A stretch of 47,448 nucleotides of DNA from Flavobacteriales bacterium (GTDB lineage: Bacteria > Bacteroidota > Bacteroidia > NS11-12g > UBA955): positions 1 to 47,448 of the forward strand of contig NSIB01000003.1 in the NCBI GenBank assembly GCA_002737625.1, read 5' to 3'. Shown piece by piece: positions 36,259 through 42,552 of this stretch. Position numbers and translations under genes: made by a program. Within the stretch, counting starts at the first letter, position 1. Every line of letters begins with the position of its first letter. Below the pieces are notes generated by a model that ran no database searches, was not told the origin of the DNA, and worked only from the letters and a program-made list of their open reading frames with translations.

Positions 36259-37272
36259 GTGACAAATTCTACCATTAGTTCCCGAAAGTTAGACCACATT
36301 CAATTGGCATTTGAAGCGCAGTTGAGCGATGTGGATCGAAGGTTTTATTACGAACCGATGTTGGCGGCGCACCCAAAATTGGATGTAATTCCCAAGATAG
36401 AAGTGGCAGGGGCGTTCATGCTTGCTCCAATTTGGATTAGCAGTATGACAGGCGGCGCGGAGCTGGCAGGTAAAATCAATTTATTACTGGCCGAAGTATG
36501 TAAAAATCATGGGTTGGGTATGGGATTGGGTTCATGTAGACCCGTTTTGGAGAACTCGGCCTATTCAAACGACTTTGATATCCGCAAATACATTGGTGAT
36601 CAACCCTTATTTGCCAATTTAGGGATTGCACAAATAGAAGAATTAATTGCGTCAAATCAACTGCAAAAGCTCATCGATATGGTGCACCGCTTGCAGGCCA
36701 ATGGTTTGATAATACATGTAAATCCTTTGCAAGAATGGATGCAACCCGAAGGCGATCGATTTGAGTTATCGCCCATAGAAACGGTAAAACGTGTTTTGGA
36801 TGCAGTGAAATTTCCTATCATCGTAAAAGAGGTAGGTCAGGGGTTTGGCCCTAAGAGTTTAGAAGCTTTGTTGCAATTGCCCCTAGAAGCACTGGATTAT
36901 GGCGCTTTTGGCGGGACAAATTTTAGCAAATTAGAGAATTTACGTCGTGAATCGTTGGAGCGTGGCCTTCTAGAACCCGTTCAGCATGTGGGTCATACCG
37001 CTGAAGAAATGACACCTTGGGTAAACGCAATCGCGGAGAAATTGGGCCACAAGGTCCAGTGCAAACGAATCATTGTATCGGGTGGGATTTCGAATTTCTT
37101 AGATGGATATTACCATTTGCAAAAATTGCAAATGTCGTCGTTGTACGCCCAAGCATCGCCTTTCTTGAAATACGCTTTAGAAGGGGAAGATGCTTTAAAT
37201 CAATTTGTTGAATCCCAAATCAAAGGCTTGGCTTTGGCATATACCTATTTAACTTTGAAAGAGAACGCATGA
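36259..37272 (+). CDS. fni: Isopentenyl-diphosphate delta-isomerase, type 2 (FMN-dependent)
   Basis: Interconverts IPP and DMAPP using reduced FMN. The 337 residues form the family barrel: 'RKLDHI' at the start, 'PIWISSMTGG', GMGLGSCRPVL, the 'HVNPLQEWMQPEGDRF' motif and KEVGQGFGP, then 'GGTNFSKLENLRRE' and IVSGGISNFLDG for FMN phosphate binding. It begins with GTG 36259. Its stop overlaps the ATG of the HMG-CoA reductase gene (ATGA). It heads the mevalonate operon, although it works last. Confidence 0.94.
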   Translation: MTNSTISSRKLDHIQLAFEAQLSDVDRRFYYEPMLAAHPKLDVIPKIEVAGAFMLAPIWISSMTGGAELAGKINLLLAEVCKNHGLGMGLGSCRPVLENSAYSNDFDIRKYIGDQPLFANLGIAQIEELIASNQLQKLIDMVHRLQANGLIIHVNPLQEWMQPEGDRFELSPIETVKRVLDAVKFPIIVKEVGQGFGPKSLEALLQLPLEALDYGAFGGTNFSKLENLRRESLERGLLEPVQHVGHTAEEMTPWVNAIAEKLGHKVQCKRIIVSGGISNFLDGYYHLQKLQMSSLYAQASPFLKYALEGEDALNQFVESQIKGLALAYTYLTLKENA

Positions 37273-38615
37273 TTAAACCGGTCAAAGGATTTAGTAAATT
37301 AAGCAAAGAGGCCAAAATTGAATGGCTTGTCAATAATTACACATCAGACGCTTCATCCACCATGGAAATGTTGGAAGGCTACTGGCACAATCAGCCGGAG
37401 GTACAGAAGTTGCACGATGAATTCATCGAGAACACAATTAGCAATTTTTATATGCCTTTTGGCGTGGCACCCAATTTTCTGATTAACGGGAAGATGTATG
37501 CCATTCCATTGGCTATTGAGGAGAGTTCAGTAGTGGCGGCCGCGGCGAAGGCGGCGAATTTCTGGATCGACAGAGGAGGATTTACCACCAAGGTAATTGG
37601 TATGGTGAAAGTGGGTCATGTTCATTTCATTTGGGAGGGTTCCAATGTTGCGGGGCTGTATCGCGTTTTTGAGGAGCATAAGCATCGTTTTTTTGAAAAC
37701 ACGGAAGGAATTACCAAGAACATGCGCGCCAGAGGTGGTGGGGTGTTGGATTTGACGTTACAAGATAAAACAGATTTAGAGCCTGGTTATTATCAAGTGG
37801 AGGCTCGTTTTGAGACTTGCGATAGCATGGGGGCAAATTTTATTAATAGTTGCTTGGAATCGTTTGCGCAGACATTGAAAGACTTGGCGGCCGAATATGC
37901 TGCTGAATTGGGCGATGCTACATTGCAGGTGGTGATGAGTATTTTGAGCAATTTTACGCCGGAGTGTTTGGTAAGGGCAGAAGTGAGTTGTAAGATTTCG
38001 GAGATTGAGGAAGGCAGTGGCATCGGAAATCTCGAGTTTGCGGAAAAGTTTTGTAGAGCCATTCGCATCGCATCGGTGGAACCTTATCGGGCGGTGACGC
38101 ACAATAAAGGGATTATGAACGGGATCGACTCAGTGATTATTGCTACGGGTAATGATTTTAGGGCTACTGAGGCTTGTGCGCATGCTTTTGCTGCCAAAGA
38201 GGGCCGATATACGAGTTTGACGCATGCTTCAATTGAGGGCGATGAGTTTCATTTTTGGATTGAGTTGCCGTTGAGCATTGGTACGGTTGGCGGGATTACC
38301 AATTTGCATCCGATGGTGAGGTTTGCCCATGAATTATTGGGATATCCTTCTGCCAATGAATTGATGCAGATTACTGCTGTTGCTGGTCTGGCACAGAATT
38401 TTAGTGCGGTTCGATCTTTGATTACTTCGGGGATTCAAAAGGGTCACATGAAGATGCATTTGTTGAATATTTTGAATCAATTGGAAGCCACGGATGCAGA
38501 AAAGGAAGAAATTGTTTCGTATTTCAAAGATAAGGTGGTGAGTCATTCTGCGGCGGTGGAGGCATTTCTGCGGGTGAGGGGTTTGGCTGCGGTACATTCG
38601 AACAAAAACAATTAA
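37269..38615 (+). CDS. mvaA: 3-hydroxy-3-methylglutaryl-CoA reductase (class II-like)
   Basis: Reduces HMG-CoA to mevalonate, the committed step. In the 448 residues the catalytic Glu (EESSVVAAAAKAANFW), Lys (VTHNKGIMNGIDS), Asp (IATGNDFRATEACAHAFAA) and C-terminal His (KGHMKMHL) are present, along with the ETCDSMGANFIN dimer-interface stretch. There is no N-terminal membrane region, as expected for the soluble class. Cofactor preference (NADH or NADPH) is not predictable. Overlaps fni by four bases and ends 5 bases before the next start. Confidence 0.94.
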   Translation: MIKPVKGFSKLSKEAKIEWLVNNYTSDASSTMEMLEGYWHNQPEVQKLHDEFIENTISNFYMPFGVAPNFLINGKMYAIPLAIEESSVVAAAAKAANFWIDRGGFTTKVIGMVKVGHVHFIWEGSNVAGLYRVFEEHKHRFFENTEGITKNMRARGGGVLDLTLQDKTDLEPGYYQVEARFETCDSMGANFINSCLESFAQTLKDLAAEYAAELGDATLQVVMSILSNFTPECLVRAEVSCKISEIEEGSGIGNLEFAEKFCRAIRIASVEPYRAVTHNKGIMNGIDSVIIATGNDFRATEACAHAFAAKEGRYTSLTHASIEGDEFHFWIELPLSIGTVGGITNLHPMVRFAHELLGYPSANELMQITAVAGLAQNFSAVRSLITSGIQKGHMKMHLLNILNQLEATDAEKEEIVSYFKDKVVSHSAAVEAFLRVRGLAAVHSNKNN

Positions 38616-38620
38616 AACAA

Positions 38621-39574
38621 TTGAAATCGTATTTTTCCCACGGTAAAATCATGCTTTGCGGCGAATATGCCGTCACAATTGGCATTGAGGCGTTGGCGAT
38701 TCCTGTTGTACCCGGTCAGTGGATGCATGTTTGGGAGTTTGATTCCCCTGGCGGCGGTGACCGATTGATTTGGGAGGCCAAAGAAAAAAATGGCAACACA
38801 TGGTTGAATGAGAGTTTCTCTTTGCCATTGGAAGTGATGGATGCGGCGGATGAAAAAAACAGCAGCGAAAGAGATCGCGACAGAAAAGTGCTTCATTCGA
38901 TGATTTCATTGGTGGAGGCGAGTTTTTGGAAGGCGGGGAAATCTTATCGCATAGAGACTCAATTGGAGTTTGAGCGCAGTAGCGGATTGGGTAGTTCCAG
39001 TACGATGGTCGCGAATTTTGCGAGATACGCAGGCTTGGATGCCCAGAAAGTGCAGCAAAACGTGTTTGGAGGCAGTGGGTACGACGTGGCTGTGGCAGAA
39101 TTGGGTAAAGGTTTGGTTTTTTGGAAAAATGGGGAAGACGCGAATTGGGATGCTTGGAAATTATCGCCCGAGCTAACCTCAAAGTGGAAAATCGTTTTTT
39201 TGGGAGAAAAGCAAAATAGCAGAAGTGCTTTGGACGATGTGAAAGGGAAACTAATAGAAATTCAGAAAGATGATTTTTTGATGCATCAGTTGCAACAAGT
39301 GTGTGCAGCGGTAAAATTGGCCAGTCAAGTCCCGATGTTGGAAGCGGGTTTGGAAATGTGGCAAGCGATTTTGGCGATGAGTTTGGGCTTGGAAACACCC
39401 TATCAGTATTTTAAATTTCAACCCACCAAAGGCGGTTTATGCAAGTGGTTGGGTGCTTGGGGTGGAGATATGTTATTGATCAACGAGATTTTTGCCGAGA
39501 GCGAGCAAGAAGCGTTAAAAAAATTCCAAACAGTGGCATGGAATGAGATAGTTGTGCAACAAAGTGTGTCGTAA
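38621..39574 (+). CDS. GHMP-family kinase with GYDVA motif; candidate phosphomevalonate kinase
   Basis: 317 residues of the GHMP kinase fold: 'HGKIMLCGEYAV' at the N-terminus, the ATP-binding 'SSGLGSSSTMVANFARY' near residue 120-135, and 'GGSGYDVAVAE' soon after. It fits the Bacteroidota group of GHMP kinases named for a GYDIA-type motif. The operon has a decarboxylase (39576) and a mevalonate kinase (40656) but no recognised phosphomevalonate kinase, so by elimination this gene may fill that step. The start is a TTG at 38621, 5 bases after the HMG-CoA reductase stop. The next ATG (38651) would remove the conserved 'HGKIML' strand, so TTG is preferred. Confidence 0.75.
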   Translation: MKSYFSHGKIMLCGEYAVTIGIEALAIPVVPGQWMHVWEFDSPGGGDRLIWEAKEKNGNTWLNESFSLPLEVMDAADEKNSSERDRDRKVLHSMISLVEASFWKAGKSYRIETQLEFERSSGLGSSSTMVANFARYAGLDAQKVQQNVFGGSGYDVAVAELGKGLVFWKNGEDANWDAWKLSPELTSKWKIVFLGEKQNSRSALDDVKGKLIEIQKDDFLMHQLQQVCAAVKLASQVPMLEAGLEMWQAILAMSLGLETPYQYFKFQPTKGGLCKWLGAWGGDMLLINEIFAESEQEALKKFQTVAWNEIVVQQSVS

Positions 39575-39575
39575 T

Positions 39576-40655
39576 ATGAGGGAAATGGATAACAATTTTA
39601 CATCGATTCGTGTGGGTTACCAATGTCCATCGAACATCGCGTTGGTGAAATATTGGGGCAAAAAGGAAGGTGGGGTTCAATTGCCTGCCAATCCAAGTAT
39701 CAGTTGGAGCCTGGGAGATTTGCATGCAACCACAACAGTTGAGATGGTTCCACGCAAAGGCGAGCAAGCTTTTGTATTTACTTTGGGTGGTGTTTTGAAG
39801 CCATCATTCGAGCCTAAAATTGAAGCATTTTTGGGTAAAATCGCCAATGATTGTCCTTGGTTATCGGATTACATGCTTTTGATAGATTCGCAAAACAATT
39901 TCCCTCACGGAACCGGTATTGCCAGTTCTGCCGCAGGTTTTGGTGCCTTGAGTTTGTGTTTGGCGCATATCGAACAATTGCTTTTGGGAGATACTTCCTT
40001 GCAGACCTTGGTTGGAGGAATGAATTTTTGGAAACGCAGCAGTTATTTGTCGCGCATGGGCTCTGGCAGTGCTTGTAGGTCCATGTTTTCTCGACCTGCT
40101 GTTTGGGGCGAAACTCCGGCAGTTGCCGGAAGTAGCAATTTGTTTGCGGTGGAAATAGATGCTGAGGTACACCCCAGTTTATCCTATTGGAAAGATGTTG
40201 TTTTGATCGTAGACGATGGGGAAAAATCGGTGAGTAGTTCGGCGGGACATGCCTTGTTGACGAATCATCCTTATGCAGAAGCTCGGTTTGGTCAGGCGCA
40301 AAAGAACTTGGATGGCATCGTTTTGGCGATGAGAAATGGCGATGTTAAATCGTTTATTGAAATTGTGGAATCTGAAGCCCTGCAATTGCACAGTATGATG
40401 ATGACATCGATTCCGTATTATGTGCTTATGCGACCCAATACGTTGGCGATTATCGAACAAATTTGGCGTTTCCGCGAACAAACGGGACTGTCGATTTGCT
40501 TCACCTTAGATGCCGGGGCCAATGTTCACTTCCTTTACGATGGAAAAATCGAAGAGACAGTGATGAACTTTGTGAATAATACATTGTTACCTTATTGCAA
40601 AAATGGGCAGTATCTTTGCAGCGATATAGGTAAAAGCCCTGTTCAAATCATATAA
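39576..40655 (+). CDS. mvaD: Diphosphomevalonate decarboxylase
   Basis: ATP-dependent decarboxylation of mevalonate 5-diphosphate to IPP. The family's 'SNIALVKYWGKKE' and 'ANPSISWSL' open the protein, followed by 'HGTGIASSAAGFGALSL', 'MGSGSACRSMF' and 'LDAGANVHFLY' (catalytic Asp). Start at ATG 39576 gives 359 residues; ATG 39585 is also possible. It is one base after the preceding kinase and directly abuts the mevalonate kinase. Some relatives act on monophosphate; the sequence alone does not exclude that, which bears on the phosphomevalonate kinase question. Confidence 0.92.
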   Translation: MREMDNNFTSIRVGYQCPSNIALVKYWGKKEGGVQLPANPSISWSLGDLHATTTVEMVPRKGEQAFVFTLGGVLKPSFEPKIEAFLGKIANDCPWLSDYMLLIDSQNNFPHGTGIASSAAGFGALSLCLAHIEQLLLGDTSLQTLVGGMNFWKRSSYLSRMGSGSACRSMFSRPAVWGETPAVAGSSNLFAVEIDAEVHPSLSYWKDVVLIVDDGEKSVSSSAGHALLTNHPYAEARFGQAQKNLDGIVLAMRNGDVKSFIEIVESEALQLHSMMMTSIPYYVLMRPNTLAIIEQIWRFREQTGLSICFTLDAGANVHFLYDGKIEETVMNFVNNTLLPYCKNGQYLCSDIGKSPVQII

Positions 40656-41606
40656 ATGGGAGAAATGATTAAGGATTCACTTTATTACGCCAAGATTCTC
40701 TTGTTTGGCGAATATGGTATCATCGAAAATTCGATGGGTTTGAGCATTCCTTATCATTTTTTCAAAGGCAATTTTGATTTTGCGAAAGAGCCCAATGAAG
40801 TGCAGAAAAATTCCAACGAGAGCATCAAACAGTTCGTGTCTCATTTAGAGTGGTTGCGCGACACCGGAGGGCTTCCTTGCTCCTTAAATTTTGTTCAGTT
40901 GCAAACGGATATTCATTCGGGTTTGTATTTTGATAGTAGTATTCCACAAGGTTTCGGCGTGGGTAGTTCGGGTGCTTTGGTGGCCGCTTTGTATGCCAAG
41001 TATTCAGTATCGCCGTTGAAACAGTCTGATGTGATGGTTGGCGATAATTTGAAGAAACTCAAGTCTACACTGGCCACTATGGAATCGTTTTTTCATGGAA
41101 AAAGCTCTGGATTGGATCCGCTGATTTGTTATTTAAATTTGCCCATATTGGTTAAAGGTCAGGGCGATTTGGGTACTGTTGGTATTCCAACAGAAAATGC
41201 AGAGGGCAAGGGGGCTATCTTTTTATTGAATTCTGGTTCGCCAGGAAAAACCCAGAATATGGTTTCGATATTCTTGAATCGTTTGAAAGACGATGGATTT
41301 AGAAACATGGTGAAGACACAGTTGAAAAAACAAAACGACGATTGCGTGACATCGTTCTTGAAAGGTGATATTTCGCAGTTGTTTGGCCATTTGAAAGGAC
41401 TTTCTCAGTTGTTATTGGATAATTTCAGGCCTATGATTCCTGATCATTTTGAAAAGGTTTGGCGTGAAGGGATTGATAGCGGTGATTATTATTTGAAATT
41501 GTGTGGAAGTGGTGGTGGAGGATTTATATTGGGTTTTACCCAGGACTTTGAAAAAGCGCAATCCTTGTTGAAAGCGCATAAATTGCAGGTGATTTACAAA
41601 ATGTAA
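40656..41606 (+). CDS. mvk: Mevalonate kinase (GHMP family)
   Basis: 316 residues of GHMP fold that would phosphorylate mevalonate. The opening 'YYAKILLFGEYGIIENSMGL' matches mevalonate kinases. The phosphate-binding loop is 'PQGFGVGSSGALVAALYA', the segment ESFFHGKSSGLDPLICYL supplies the catalytic Asp and the usual HGxPSGxD-type motif, and 'LCGSGGGGFILG' is the C-terminal GHMP motif. The start immediately follows the decarboxylase stop (40653-40655). A role on phosphomevalonate is less likely because of the FHGKSSGLD pattern. Confidence 0.85.
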   Translation: MGEMIKDSLYYAKILLFGEYGIIENSMGLSIPYHFFKGNFDFAKEPNEVQKNSNESIKQFVSHLEWLRDTGGLPCSLNFVQLQTDIHSGLYFDSSIPQGFGVGSSGALVAALYAKYSVSPLKQSDVMVGDNLKKLKSTLATMESFFHGKSSGLDPLICYLNLPILVKGQGDLGTVGIPTENAEGKGAIFLLNSGSPGKTQNMVSIFLNRLKDDGFRNMVKTQLKKQNDDCVTSFLKGDISQLFGHLKGLSQLLLDNFRPMIPDHFEKVWREGIDSGDYYLKLCGSGGGGFILGFTQDFEKAQSLLKAHKLQVIYKM

Positions 41607-41613
41607 TCACTTG

Positions 41614-42510
41614 ATGCCAGGAATTCGAAAAAACCACATTACCAGATTCATGCTGTTATTGGGGATTGTACGATGGTACAACCTTGCTTTGATTGCCGCT
41701 TCTCAGTATTTGTTGTTCTGGCTCACATTTTCGCAGCATGAATTGTGGCGTGTGTTCTACGATGTTAAACTGCATTGCATCGTGGCAGCTAGCATTTTTT
41801 CTGTCGCCGCGGCCTTTATCATCAATGCCTTTTACGATGTTGACAAGGATTTGGTGAACAAGCCAAAGCAAGTGGTGATTGGGAAATTGTTGGGGGAGTC
41901 GAGTTTGCTCAATTTATACGTCGTCCTAAATTTATTGGCAGTAGCCTTTGCGATGATGGCCTCTGTGAAGGTGATGGTTTTTTTCCTGTGTTACACAGTA
42001 TTTTGTTGGTTTCACAGTCATAAATTGCAGAAATTGCCGGTGGTGAGAGAGGTATCGGCCTCCTTGTTAACGATGATTCCATTGCTCGCTATATGGTTTC
42101 ATTTTGGTCATTGGCATTGGGGCATGTTTTATTACATGGGTAGTTTGGCGATTTTATTGTTTACCAGAGAGGTGGTGAAGGATATGGCTGGACACAAGGG
42201 GAACTTGATTTTTGGGTATCAAACGGTTGTGGTTGCGGCTGGGATACGTCGTGCAAGATGGGGGTTGGTGGCAATGAATACGGGCTTTTTTGTGATGTAT
42301 TGGACGTTAAATTGGATTCAAATGGTAGATCCTGTTTTACCCAATTGGCATCCGGATTATTATTTGATTATCTCTGGAGTTTCGTTGTTCACCGCCTTTT
42401 GGGTTTCTTGGGCGATGTTTTTTATTCGAGATGATTCTAAAATTGTGGTAATGGATGCATTTTTAAAGTTGGGCGTGGTGATTCATTTGCTCAGTATCGT
42501 AACGCAGTAG
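41614..42510 (+). CDS. UbiA-family prenyltransferase
   Basis: Integral membrane enzyme of about 298 residues with eight or nine hydrophobic helices. Both Asp-rich prenyl-diphosphate motifs are clear: 'INAFYDVDKDLVNKPKQ' (NxxxDxxxD, about residue 70) and 'REVVKDMAGHKGN' (about 188). Substrate candidates include a quinone head group (as UbiA/MenA) or geranylgeranylglycerol phosphate, the label often given to Bacteroidota relatives; the sequence does not decide. It begins 7 bases after mevalonate kinase (ATG 41614, not the TTG at 41611) and ends the mevalonate operon, so its prenyl donor is made by its neighbours' pathway. Confidence 0.88.
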   Translation: MPGIRKNHITRFMLLLGIVRWYNLALIAASQYLLFWLTFSQHELWRVFYDVKLHCIVAASIFSVAAAFIINAFYDVDKDLVNKPKQVVIGKLLGESSLLNLYVVLNLLAVAFAMMASVKVMVFFLCYTVFCWFHSHKLQKLPVVREVSASLLTMIPLLAIWFHFGHWHWGMFYYMGSLAILLFTREVVKDMAGHKGNLIFGYQTVVVAAGIRRARWGLVAMNTGFFVMYWTLNWIQMVDPVLPNWHPDYYLIISGVSLFTAFWVSWAMFFIRDDSKIVVMDAFLKLGVVIHLLSIVTQ

Positions 42511-42552
42511 TTTTGGTGGGAGGGCTACGGATTTAATTTGTAACTTGCGATA

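Noticed and set aside
37530-37560. GC-rich 'gcggccgcggcgaaggcggcg' stretch in the HMG-CoA reductase gene as another palindrome
   Set aside because: It encodes the conserved Ala-rich segment after the catalytic Glu and has only a short self-complementary core, with no change of strand composition around it.
38673-39398. 241-residue minus-strand ORF opposite the GHMP kinase
   Set aside because: Shadow frame, Pro/Ser/His-rich; the sense strand carries the GHMP motifs.
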